DNA from: a virus
DNA length: 42,561 nucleotides
Direction: 5' to 3' (one strand)
IMG/VR virus record: IMGVR_UViG_3300034102_002314
Coordinates: 1-42,561 of that record
Part shown: positions 31,055-38,491 of the stretch, piece by piece
Position numbering within the stretch: the first letter of the stretch is position 1
Layout of the letters: each line of letters begins with the position of its first letter
The notes under the pieces: model-generated
Databases searched by the model: none
What the model was told of the DNA's origin: nothing
Seen by the model: only the letters and a program-made list of their open reading frames with translations
Translations under genes and position numbers: made by a program

Positions 31055-31336
31055 TTATTTATATTGTGATCTTGGAATCTGTTTAAACTTAGCGAATCTA
31101 CCATTTTGTCTAACGCCGCCTGAAATTTGATTTTGTGTACCGGCATTACGATGGTTTATAGCGATTTCTGTACCGTTATTAAAGCTATTACTTGGTGTAT
31201 TGGATTTATTATTGGTATTGGTTTTTAGTTCCCAATCTCTACCTGCTTTATGACCTGAGCAATCTTGTGTACAAGGTCTACCGAAGTAAGTAAGTTGTTC
31301 TAGTATTTCTTGATCTATTAATTCTGATATTTTCAT
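31055..31336 (-). CDS. small protein with MKISELI start and DCSGHxAG motif
   Basis: A 93-aa polar protein: MKISELIDQEILEQLTYFGRPCTQDCSGHKAGRDWELK, then a low-complexity N/S-rich part (NTNNKSNTPSNSFNNG) and a basic end. The CTxDCSGHxAGxxW segment with a downstream SNSFNxG occurs in several large-phage proteins of unknown function (from memory). The N-terminal peptide is the same type as in the kinase-like neighbours. Follows the 31341 gene after four bases. Confidence 0.7.
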   Translation of the reverse strand: MKISELIDQEILEQLTYFGRPCTQDCSGHKAGRDWELKTNTNNKSNTPSNSFNNGTEIAINHRNAGTQNQISGGVRQNGRFAKFKQIPRSQYK

Positions 31337-31340
31337 TAAT

Positions 31341-31928
31341 TTATCCTAGTAGTGGGTCGGTTATAACGATTGTATTCTTTCTAATCATTAAGTTGCCGTG
31401 GTGTAGATCGACTGAGAATCCTGAGTTAACTATATCTTCTAGTACTTCTATTATTTCTGGGAAGGCTCTTTTAAGAGTAGTTTTGACTTCTGGGGTTAGG
31501 TCTTCTTTTGAGTCTATGCTAGTAATGATACCGATAAGTGGATTCATTTTTAGGTTATGAGGCATTTCTTGTAGTTTTTCAATTCTTACTAGGTAGGTAT
31601 TGCCCATGAATGAATCTGAAGTAATTGGTAGTGGATTTCCTTTTACTTTGGGTACGTGAGGATTGTGTTGGTTATTTTTAGCGTAGTTAAAGTAGTGAAG
31701 GTATCCGTTATCATCTGTAAATATTTTGAAGACCCAAGGATAGGTTGGATGTTCGAAGGCCATTCCTGACACACCTGGTTTACCTAGTTGTTTAAAGCCT
31801 TGTTCTTGGATATAGGTTGAGAAAGTTGCTAATTTTTGTCCGACTGTTAGTCTATAGTTTTTAAAGATTTCGACAGCTTTTTGGTAATGTGGGTCGTTTT
31901 TATAACCAGTTAGTTCATTTATTTTCAT
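31341..31928 (-). CDS. protein-kinase-like protein 2
   Basis: A 195-aa paralogue of the 30196 product: MKINELTGYK start, PTYPWVFKIF with Lys68, LVRIEKLQ, VDLHHGNLMI (residues 173-182, D174 and N179) and VITDP with Asp191. The glycine loop is degraded (LGKPGVSGMAFEH instead of LGTGSYGSAYIHP), so nucleotide binding may be altered. AGTATAACC and CTAAATAATA precede the start, a late-like element with no obvious Shine-Dalgarno. The pair may work as a heterodimer or on different host targets (inference). Confidence 0.72.
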   Translation of the reverse strand: MKINELTGYKNDPHYQKAVEIFKNYRLTVGQKLATFSTYIQEQGFKQLGKPGVSGMAFEHPTYPWVFKIFTDDNGYLHYFNYAKNNQHNPHVPKVKGNPLPITSDSFMGNTYLVRIEKLQEMPHNLKMNPLIGIITSIDSKEDLTPEVKTTLKRAFPEIIEVLEDIVNSGFSVDLHHGNLMIRKNTIVITDPLLG

Positions 31929-31932
31929 ATTA

Positions 31933-32154
31933 TTATTTAGTATAACCGATCAGGAAAAATGTTTTGTGTTCTGGTTTGTTGAATCCTATGATGAGGTTAT
32001 TAGAGTTATTGATATATTTCCAATCTTGCATATGGTTTCCTATGTGGGAATTAAGCCAATCTTCTAGATTGTTTATTTCTGTAAACCAAGATTTTATATT
32101 ATTAATATCTGTGGTTGGCCATTTTAATTTTGCGTGGTATTGAAATTCTTCCAT
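31933..32154 (-). CDS. small hypothetical protein
   Basis: A 73-aa protein (MEEFQYHAKLKWPTTDINNIKSWFTEINNLEDWLNSHIG...) ending FNKPEHKTFFLIGYTK. It precedes kinase-like gene 2, and a remnant of a second copy precedes kinase-like gene 1, so the two genes form a conserved pair. GTAAATAATAAC just before the ATG looks like a late promoter rather than a ribosome site. Confidence 0.7.
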   Translation of the reverse strand: MEEFQYHAKLKWPTTDINNIKSWFTEINNLEDWLNSHIGNHMQDWKYINNSNNLIIGFNKPEHKTFFLIGYTK

Positions 32155-32189
32155 GTTATTATTTACTATAGCATGGAAGATGATATTGC

Positions 32190-33572
32190 TTATTCTGGTA
32201 GATTATTAAGAAGATTTCTCAATTTTGAGCTTTGTACATTAGCTGTTATTTTTGGGTCTTCTACTGTGGATCGTTGTTTAATGCTTTGAAGAAGAGCGGA
32301 TCCTGCTGATTGAGTAGAAGAATTTCCGTATTCTTGTTCTTGTTCGCAATCAGATATTCTTAGCGAGTCGATATTAAATTCCAGGTCTATTTTTTGTCCT
32401 ACACCTGGGCTTGACCGTGTTTTCATTAGTTGTATTTGGTATCTACCGCGTTCACGCATTGCTCTACTGGTAAATATACCGAATAGGTTATCAGCGGTAT
32501 TGATTTTAGAGATACCGCCTGATATATGGCTATGATCGAATTCAACTTCTTCTACTGCTGATCTATTAAGCTGTGATGCAGTAACAAAGATACAATTTTT
32601 TTCAACTGCCAAGTTTCTAAGTTCTTCTGAGACGTATTTGTCTTTGATGAACAGATCTGCTGGTGAGATTTTTTTACTCATTGGCATTAGAAGGTCGAGG
32701 TAATCTACTAGTAGTACATCAACTTTTCTTTCGTATTTTATTTCATATTCTTTAAGGAATGCTCTAACATCATTAGCATTCTTACCTGATGGCATATATT
32801 TGACTTGTAATGATCCTGCTTTTTTGCTGATCATTTTAACTTTCATTTCTACGTCATCTAGTTGTTTAAAGACATCTTTTGTAGCTATACCGGTCATCAT
32901 TGAATCTATCCGCATTGAGACCAGTTCTTCTGAAAGTTCGAATGTAAGGTATATGACATTAAGACCTTGCATTGCCCAGTTAACGCCTAGATTGGCAAGG
33001 AACAGTGATTTACCTGCGCCTGAACCACCTGCGAAGATATTAAGTTCTCCTCTATTCATACCGCCGAATAGTTTATCATCTACTGCTTTCCATCCGGTAG
33101 AGATTTGGCCATTTTTATCTTTGATTTTTAGTAGTCTATTTCTAGGACTTTCGAAGTAATCGGTGCCTAGGTCTTTTTGTAGACCTACTTGAACTGCTTT
33201 TTTAACTCTATCTTCTACTGTCCCATATTCTCCTTTTTCTAGGTCATCGGCTGATTCTAGGATAGCACGTTCTAGTCCTTTATGACGAGTAAATGTTTCG
33301 AATTCTTCTAGAAGCCAATCGTAGTTTGCTTCTTGTAGGTTTTCTGGATATTTAAATGAAACCCCGGTAGCGGCGTTGATGATATCATAGGTTGGCATTA
33401 CCCCATATGATTCAACATATTTATCGAGGAATTCAGCTGCGACTTGTAGTTTTCTATCGAATAGTGTATGGTCGAAGATTGATTGGCATCTTATAAAAGT
33501 TGATGCATCTGACATCATCATTTCTAGGTAAAGTTTTTGTATATCATATCCATAATCTATATTTTTTTTCAT
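32190..33572 (-). CDS. replicative DNA helicase, T4 gp41 / DnaB type
   Basis: A 460-aa RecA-fold helicase: N-terminal helical domain, linker, then GGMNRGELNIFAGGSGAGKSLFLANLG (Walker A GGSGAGKS at residues 182-189), FELSEELVSMRIDS (motif 1a), VLLVDYLDLL (Walker B 286-295), and TASQLNRSAVE (motif 3). Length and layout fit T4 gp41, which unwinds DNA ahead of the fork as a hexamer and works with the primase encoded next to it. GAGGGATT before the ATG is a clear ribosome site. The C-terminal 50 residues are polar and probably flexible. Confidence 0.93.
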   Translation of the reverse strand: MKKNIDYGYDIQKLYLEMMMSDASTFIRCQSIFDHTLFDRKLQVAAEFLDKYVESYGVMPTYDIINAATGVSFKYPENLQEANYDWLLEEFETFTRHKGLERAILESADDLEKGEYGTVEDRVKKAVQVGLQKDLGTDYFESPRNRLLKIKDKNGQISTGWKAVDDKLFGGMNRGELNIFAGGSGAGKSLFLANLGVNWAMQGLNVIYLTFELSEELVSMRIDSMMTGIATKDVFKQLDDVEMKVKMISKKAGSLQVKYMPSGKNANDVRAFLKEYEIKYERKVDVLLVDYLDLLMPMSKKISPADLFIKDKYVSEELRNLAVEKNCIFVTASQLNRSAVEEVEFDHSHISGGISKINTADNLFGIFTSRAMRERGRYQIQLMKTRSSPGVGQKIDLEFNIDSLRISDCEQEQEYGNSSTQSAGSALLQSIKQRSTVEDPKITANVQSSKLRNLLNNLPE

Positions 33573-33653
33573 AATCCCTCATGTTATATTGTTATGAGCA
33601 TCCTTGCTCTTAATTAAAAACTTTTACGTTATATTGTAATTCGAATTATTTTT

Positions 33654-34628
33654 TCATTGTTTATCCTTAAACCATTGTTTTTCCCTTAGTTGTATTTTAA
33701 GGGGGTTTGATTGTATTGACTGTACTATCAAGTAAAGAGTAGCTAGTCTGCCTAACTTAACTACGCAGTCATTGACATCTTTTATGCCGTCTGGATAATT
33801 AGGCATAGACACTGACCAGCCATATTCAAGTGCTTGTTTAATAACTTTTTGACCTGCTTTATCTCTATCTGGAACCAATACTAATTGTTTGTGTACTTGT
33901 TGTAGCAAGTAGTTTTGTTGGTCTTTTATTTCTGAACCTAATAATGCACATCCATCTATACTAATGGCATCCAATGGTCCTTCACATACTATAATGAATT
34001 TTCTGTCATCATGTTGTTTATCTAGGTTAAAGACGTAACCTGGTTGTTGTTCAGACAGGTATCTGATTTTATCTTCATTTACTGCCCTGGCTGTATACCC
34101 TACAATATTATTTTGATAATAGAATGGTATGATTAATCTATTATTAAATCCGGTTCTATGGGTCCAATAAAAGTTGTAATCTTCTAGATATAATCCTCTA
34201 CTATTGAGATAATTTAAAACTGGTAATAGCTTTTCTGGTACGTTGTCTATATAATTTAAAATTGGTTGGGCATCTAATGGTAATGCTCTGGTGTCAAACT
34301 TTGGAATAATTTGGTTATCCAAGGTCATGGTTTGTTCATTAAGTAATTTTATTGCTTCGAAGCTTAACTTAGTAATGGTATCATCGGCAATGCCCAAATG
34401 ACGCATCAACGCTTTCATATTTTTACTAAGTTGTCTTCCAGGTTGCCAACTTGCTTTAAATCCGCAATGAAAGCAATGATAAGTCACGGCATCGCCTTCA
34501 TTTACGATGAAACCGCCTCGTTGTCGTTTGTCTGCACAGCAAACTGCATTAAAACTTATCCAACCACTTGGAGTTTGTTTACGTTTTGCTGGTAGAAATA
34601 AATGTAATGTTTCAGGTATTAGGCTCAT
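33654..34628 (-). CDS. DNA primase, T4 gp61 type
   Basis: A 324-aa primase: N-terminal zinc-binding part (CCADKRQRGGF...YHCFHCGFKASW; Cys30/31 and Cys52, Cys55), then a TOPRIM domain with IVCEGPLDAIS (Glu216, Asp219) and VLVPDRDKAGQ (Asp254, Asp256). It makes RNA primers for lagging-strand synthesis with the adjacent gp41-type helicase. Upstream of the helicase in the same transcription direction, separated by about 80 bases with a GAGCA/TGCTC hairpin. Confidence 0.92.
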   Translation of the reverse strand: MSLIPETLHLFLPAKRKQTPSGWISFNAVCCADKRQRGGFIVNEGDAVTYHCFHCGFKASWQPGRQLSKNMKALMRHLGIADDTITKLSFEAIKLLNEQTMTLDNQIIPKFDTRALPLDAQPILNYIDNVPEKLLPVLNYLNSRGLYLEDYNFYWTHRTGFNNRLIIPFYYQNNIVGYTARAVNEDKIRYLSEQQPGYVFNLDKQHDDRKFIIVCEGPLDAISIDGCALLGSEIKDQQNYLLQQVHKQLVLVPDRDKAGQKVIKQALEYGWSVSMPNYPDGIKDVNDCVVKLGRLATLYLIVQSIQSNPLKIQLREKQWFKDKQ

Positions 34629-34643
34629 AATAAGCCTATTATA

Positions 34644-35741
34644 CTATGAAACTACTATCTTGTCAATAGTACCAGAATAATTGGCACCAGTTACTGCTGG
34701 AAAGAATTTGCTATTATTAGCAGAGGTTCCGGTCCAACTTATATCGCCAATAGAGCTAATAGTATAACTAGATGGGGCTGTTGAACTGACCCCATGAACT
34801 GAAGTTACTGTAATAATAAGGTCATTGATTCCATCAATACCACCAACATGACTCCCTGGAATTTTTATAATGGAACCTGCCGTATAACCAGTTCCAGTAC
34901 TATGCACTACAACAGAATAAGTAGTACCAGATTGACGCACATCAAATGAAGCACCCACTCCATTTACTGAAGGTGATTGATATGATACTCTAAAATATTC
35001 ATAATCACCGACTGGAATACTTGTCCCAAATGGTATAATACCGGTATATAATCCATCAGCTGCTGATTGGTTCCACGCACCAAATGGTTTACCAGCTGCT
35101 TGGAATGCTTGAAGATTAATAGTGCTGTTGGTAGTTGCATCTAACCAGATAGAACCAGCAAAGTTAGTAACATAGATATCAAAATTCAATGTTTCTGTTG
35201 GTATTGCTTCATAGAATTTACAAGGGATTGCACTAGAGTGATAGATTGGAACACCGTTCAAGTCTATTTCTGCGGTAAATGTATTATATATCTTAGAATC
35301 CCGTATTAATGGCATTGCATCCCCTACAAGTTCTATAGTTCCAACTGCTCCGAATCTAGCATCCGTATACAAGAGCACATCTTTACCATCTTTAAGTGCT
35401 GACACACTATATTTTAGATATTGGTTATCTAAGTCTACTAAATCTTCTTGTGGAATGGTTACTGTTGCTATTCCTTTAATTAATGTTGGTACAACATCAT
35501 AGGGGCTATTAGGTAATTCATACCCACTTGCATCCATTATATTAAGTTTGATTTGGCTTATAGTAGTTAAATCTATTCTTTTTTGATCAGCATTTTTGAT
35601 ATCGAATTCAATCGTATTGTCGATTCCGTTATAAATTTTTACATTTCTTTGATACACGTTTGTAAACTCCACATTGAATCCTGCAAGATCAGCAAGCAAT
35701 ACTATTCTATTAGGGTATAAATAACTTGATATTTTTTGCAT
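34644..35741 (-). CDS. virion structural protein (baseplate / tail-fibre type)
   Basis: A 365-aa, beta-rich, acidic protein with no cysteine-rich or enzymatic motif. The N-terminal YPNRIVLLADLAGFNVEFTNVYQRNVKIYNGIDNTIEFDIKNADQKRIDL resembles the BppU_N-type domain of tail-tip proteins. The C-terminal part (GTGYTAGSIIKIPGSHVGGIDGINDLIITV) looks like a repeated beta-domain of fibre proteins. Its - strand promoter region has GATAAATACATT, a T4-late-like element, consistent with a virion protein. The exact structural role is not clear. Confidence 0.75.
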   Translation of the reverse strand: MQKISSYLYPNRIVLLADLAGFNVEFTNVYQRNVKIYNGIDNTIEFDIKNADQKRIDLTTISQIKLNIMDASGYELPNSPYDVVPTLIKGIATVTIPQEDLVDLDNQYLKYSVSALKDGKDVLLYTDARFGAVGTIELVGDAMPLIRDSKIYNTFTAEIDLNGVPIYHSSAIPCKFYEAIPTETLNFDIYVTNFAGSIWLDATTNSTINLQAFQAAGKPFGAWNQSAADGLYTGIIPFGTSIPVGDYEYFRVSYQSPSVNGVGASFDVRQSGTTYSVVVHSTGTGYTAGSIIKIPGSHVGGIDGINDLIITVTSVHGVSSTAPSSYTISSIGDISWTGTSANNSKFFPAVTGANYSGTIDKIVVS

Positions 35742-35765
35742 CTAGCAACATCCTTATAATTAATG

Positions 35766-35792
35766 TATTTATCGGAAATGTTATGATAAATA
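35766..35792. promoter_or_regulatory. divergent late-type promoters
   Basis: GATAAATA is present on the - strand (35773-35766) facing the structural gene and on the + strand (35785-35792) facing the 35816 gene. T4 late promoters have TATAAATA as their only -10 element. Confidence 0.55.
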
Positions 35793-35815
35793 TTTAGACT
35801 TTTTAAGATAATATA

Positions 35816-36190
35816 ATGACAACATTAAGAGATAATATAGAGAACAATTTACCATTTATCAGTGTGATCACATATGGTGGTAACGAATATATAGGTATAG
35901 TAATAAATCAGGATCAATATGTAACTAGTTTTTATGATTACAATTCGATACGAACCCAAGAAGAAAAAAAATTATTCTTAGAGATTGGTGAGATTTGGTG
36001 GTGGGAATCTAACAGACAATTTCCTATTTCTATATTTTGTCGAGATCAAATCCACCCATTTAATTATATTGTAAAAACATTTAATAGCAAAGATACTCGC
36101 ATAATTTTAGGTCCAGTAGTTAATTTAATGGAGCTAACAATTAAGCGAGTAAAACGTAAATCAATTACACTTGTTAGAAAATCTAAGTAA
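35816..36190 (+). CDS. conserved phage protein (IWWWESNRxxPISIF family)
   Basis: A 124-aa protein: NNLPFISVITYGGNEYIGIVINQDQYVTSFYDYN, then LFLEIGEIWWWESNRQFPISIFCRDQIHPFNYIVKTFNSKDTRIILGP. I recognise this as a conserved family in T4-related large phages, function unknown. It is the only + strand gene in the right arm and overlaps the end of the 36183 gene by 8 bases. No clear Shine-Dalgarno; the late-type element at 35785 may drive it. Confidence 0.8.
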   Translation: MTTLRDNIENNLPFISVITYGGNEYIGIVINQDQYVTSFYDYNSIRTQEEKKLFLEIGEIWWWESNRQFPISIFCRDQIHPFNYIVKTFNSKDTRIILGPVVNLMELTIKRVKRKSITLVRKSK

Positions 36191-36746
36191 AGTTTTCACA
36201 TATTAAATTCATTTGGACAACTATCGCCATTGCATAGCTATGTGAATGCGATTTTTTAAAGTAATAGCCATCATTAACCGGTTTTTCCCAAACTTCTTTC
36301 ATTATCGTCGGCCAATCTTTCCCAATCAGATAACGTTTTGCTGGTCGGATCATCGATAGGACGGCAGCTAATTGTTCCACTGAAGTCGGCAAGGTCTTCC
36401 TCAGAATGTCTCCGTGTCCGTTCAAATGAAATAACAGATTTACAAACTCGTCGTTTAATAAAAGTTCCCATAGTGGTTCAGTCTCCATCAAAGAAATTAA
36501 ATGGTCATTATCACGAATGCCATTATATACATGTACATTCAAGAAGTCAATCTTGAAGTATCCCCGTTGTTCAGCCTGTTTATAATCAATTGTACTAAGA
36601 TTAGAAATTGGATTATAAGGAATTTCATGAACATACACACCGGTATTATGTGCTACTAGGATTGTGTCTGTCTGTCTGGATGCGGTAATATGCTGTATTT
36701 TGTCTAAAGCAATTTTTCTATCAGCGAAATCAATATCAATATCCAT
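36183..36746 (-). CDS. miniature DNA polymerase III alpha-like (C-family) protein
   Basis: A 187-aa protein that lines up with separate core segments of bacterial Pol III alpha: MDIDIDFADRKIALDKIQHI (PDFDVDF segment, with the two catalytic Asp), TGVYVH...YFKIDFLNVHVY (FDFLGL segment, third catalytic Asp), GHGDILRKTLPTSVEQLAAVLSMIRPAKRYLIG (LRPGP segment) and FKKSHSHSYAMAIVVQMNLI (the FNKSHAxAYA segment). PHP, fingers, beta-clamp-binding and OB parts are missing. It may be an active minimal polymerase, a primer-handling factor or a decoy. Role unknown. Confidence 0.8.
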   Translation of the reverse strand: MDIDIDFADRKIALDKIQHITASRQTDTILVAHNTGVYVHEIPYNPISNLSTIDYKQAEQRGYFKIDFLNVHVYNGIRDNDHLISLMETEPLWELLLNDEFVNLLFHLNGHGDILRKTLPTSVEQLAAVLSMIRPAKRYLIGKDWPTIMKEVWEKPVNDGYYFKKSHSHSYAMAIVVQMNLICENFT

Positions 36747-36784
36747 TTATACCCACTTACATTTTTTGTATGGTGTTGAATCTT

Positions 36785-37474
36785 TCATAAGTTTGATTCA
36801 TTAATTACGTGTTTAACCATGTCAGTATCAGATTGTAATCGTTTAAATTTAACTAACCAAAATTGTGGATCGATTACTGGACTTATCATTTGCAATTGTT
36901 CATCATTTAATCGTTTCAATAGTTGTTTACCAGTAGATGAATTTAAAATTAACCATGGACTTACTTTACCATCTTTAATATCATATGTCGCTCTTGATAG
37001 ACTAACATATAAAAAATAATGATTCCATGAAGAATTGTTATTATCAGCCCATAGTAGCATATGATCAATACTACGTTGTAGAGCTGTTTCTACATTTTCT
37101 GATCGTATTAGTTCTACAACATACTTATCATATAATTCATCTCTACACCAATGATCTAGTTTAACCCCACTTTTAATAACATAATCAATGAAATGATTTG
37201 GATATAATGGATTTACATTATTAACAAAGCTACCAAACTTAACAAATGCATTGTAATATGGACTTTTTGAAAAATCAACATATGTTTTTTCATGTTTTGC
37301 ATTTTGAGTTAATTTGTAAAAACGTTGATACGTGTCGAACCCTATTACTACATGTTTCTCAGATTGAGCAAGTGCTCGTCGCTTTTGCTCACATACATGT
37401 GTTATTAAAGTACTTTCCCGTGAATATCCATGGTTACAATATTGACAAATATAAGGTTTGGCAGGTGTTGACAT
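36785..37474 (-). CDS. conserved phage protein with N-terminal C2H2/C2HC zinc finger
   Basis: A 229-aa protein starting with PYICQYCNHGYSRESTLITHVCEQKRR (Cys10, Cys13, His26, Cys28), then a helical domain: FYKLTQNAKHEKTYVDFSKSPYYNAFVKFGSFV, DHWCRDELYDKYVVELIRSE, DGKVSPWLILNSSTGKQLL. The whole looks like a family conserved in T4-related phages whose role I do not know. It starts in a TAATG overlap with the 37474 gene, so the two are coupled. Confidence 0.78.
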   Translation of the reverse strand: MSTPAKPYICQYCNHGYSRESTLITHVCEQKRRALAQSEKHVVIGFDTYQRFYKLTQNAKHEKTYVDFSKSPYYNAFVKFGSFVNNVNPLYPNHFIDYVIKSGVKLDHWCRDELYDKYVVELIRSENVETALQRSIDHMLLWADNNNSSWNHYFLYVSLSRATYDIKDGKVSPWLILNSSTGKQLLKRLNDEQLQMISPVIDPQFWLVKFKRLQSDTDMVKHVINESNL

Positions 37475-37962
37475 TATTTTAATATTTTATTAATTTCGGT
37501 ATCAGATAATCCATTATCCATGGCAAGTTCTTTAATGTCTTTATTAGACATAATTGTTGCTAATAGTTCAATTTCATCTAGTTTCTTAGATTTATATATT
37601 TCAGCTAAAAATTTTATTTTTTTATCATCTGTATTGACTTTCTTTTTATTACCAATCCATTCATGATAATATGTAGTTTTTTTATCATAACTACAAATAC
37701 ACAATAAAAGCCATAACAGCTTTGGGTGCTTTTGTATCACACTCCAGTTTTTATTATAATATTCATTAACTGCTAATACATAATGTTCTTGTACATCTTT
37801 ATTTTTTGTTTTCACGTTACTAATGTATCGATTAAGATTCCACAAGTCACCGATTATATCTTTACGACCGTCATCAGTTGATGCGTCCCATAACTCTTTA
37901 ATAGCTAAATCAATAGCAGGAATCATATCCTTAAATAAATCCACGTGTGCATTCTTTCCCAT
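37474..37962 (-). CDS. conserved phage protein, possible clamp-loader small subunit (gp62-like)
   Basis: A 162-aa helical protein: DLFKDMIPAIDLAIKELWDASTDDGRKDIIGDLWNLNRYISNVK, then HPKLLWLLLCICSYDKKTTYYHEWIGNKKK and KFLAEIYKSKKLDEIELLATI. Proteins with FKDMIPxIDxxxKxLWD...GDxxxLNRYISxV are conserved beside replication genes in T4-related phages. The gp62 assignment is a guess from size and neighbourhood, not from sequence match to T4 gp62. Coupled to the 36785 gene. Confidence 0.6.
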   Translation of the reverse strand: MGKNAHVDLFKDMIPAIDLAIKELWDASTDDGRKDIIGDLWNLNRYISNVKTKNKDVQEHYVLAVNEYYNKNWSVIQKHPKLLWLLLCICSYDKKTTYYHEWIGNKKKVNTDDKKIKFLAEIYKSKKLDEIELLATIMSNKDIKELAMDNGLSDTEINKILK

Positions 37963-37983
37963 ATATTTCCTATTATACTATAA

Positions 37984-38490
37984 TTATGTTAATCTATCAA
38001 GATGAATTAGTTCACTTTGTCGTGATACTTCTTTTACAAAATAAGCACATGGTGGATTAGCTCCAGAAGTTAATGGAGTTGATAGCAACTGTCCATTCTT
38101 CATTTTTGGAAAATACCATTTTACATCATTGTAGAAATTTATTATTTCAACAGGTTGAAATTCTAATCGGTATGAACTTAGTGGGTTATAAACAAAAGCT
38201 TCAAAACCTCTATCATTTAAGCTGGTCAATGGTAGTATTTCTATATTTGCTGCACTATTACTATCACCTACCGCAATGCACCAATCCAATGGCATTGTTA
38301 TTTCATTATCACCAATTTTCAAAACCATTGCTGGTGAATTGAATGATTCTAAAAATATAAGAGGAACAAAGAAAAAATCTGGGTCCATTGGATTACTGTT
38401 ATCTAATACAGCAAATCGTGTTGTATCATCAACCTCATCAGGAAGATTATTCAATGAGAATGAAATATTATCTAGTGTTAAAATTTGCAT
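37984..38490 (-). CDS. conserved phage protein next to uvsW
   Basis: A 168-aa protein, beta-rich in the first half, ending with LTSLNDRGFEAFVYNPLSSYRLEFQPVEIINFYNDVKWYFPKMKNGQLLSTPLTSGANPPCAYFVKEVSRQ, a very conserved block in T4-related phages. No function known to me. Its start is one base from the stop of the UvsW-type gene, so it is in the same operon and probably linked to DNA replication or recombination. Confidence 0.8.
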   Translation of the reverse strand: MQILTLDNISFSLNNLPDEVDDTTRFAVLDNSNPMDPDFFFVPLIFLESFNSPAMVLKIGDNEITMPLDWCIAVGDSNSAANIEILPLTSLNDRGFEAFVYNPLSSYRLEFQPVEIINFYNDVKWYFPKMKNGQLLSTPLTSGANPPCAYFVKEVSRQSELIHLDRLT

Positions 38491-38491
38491 G

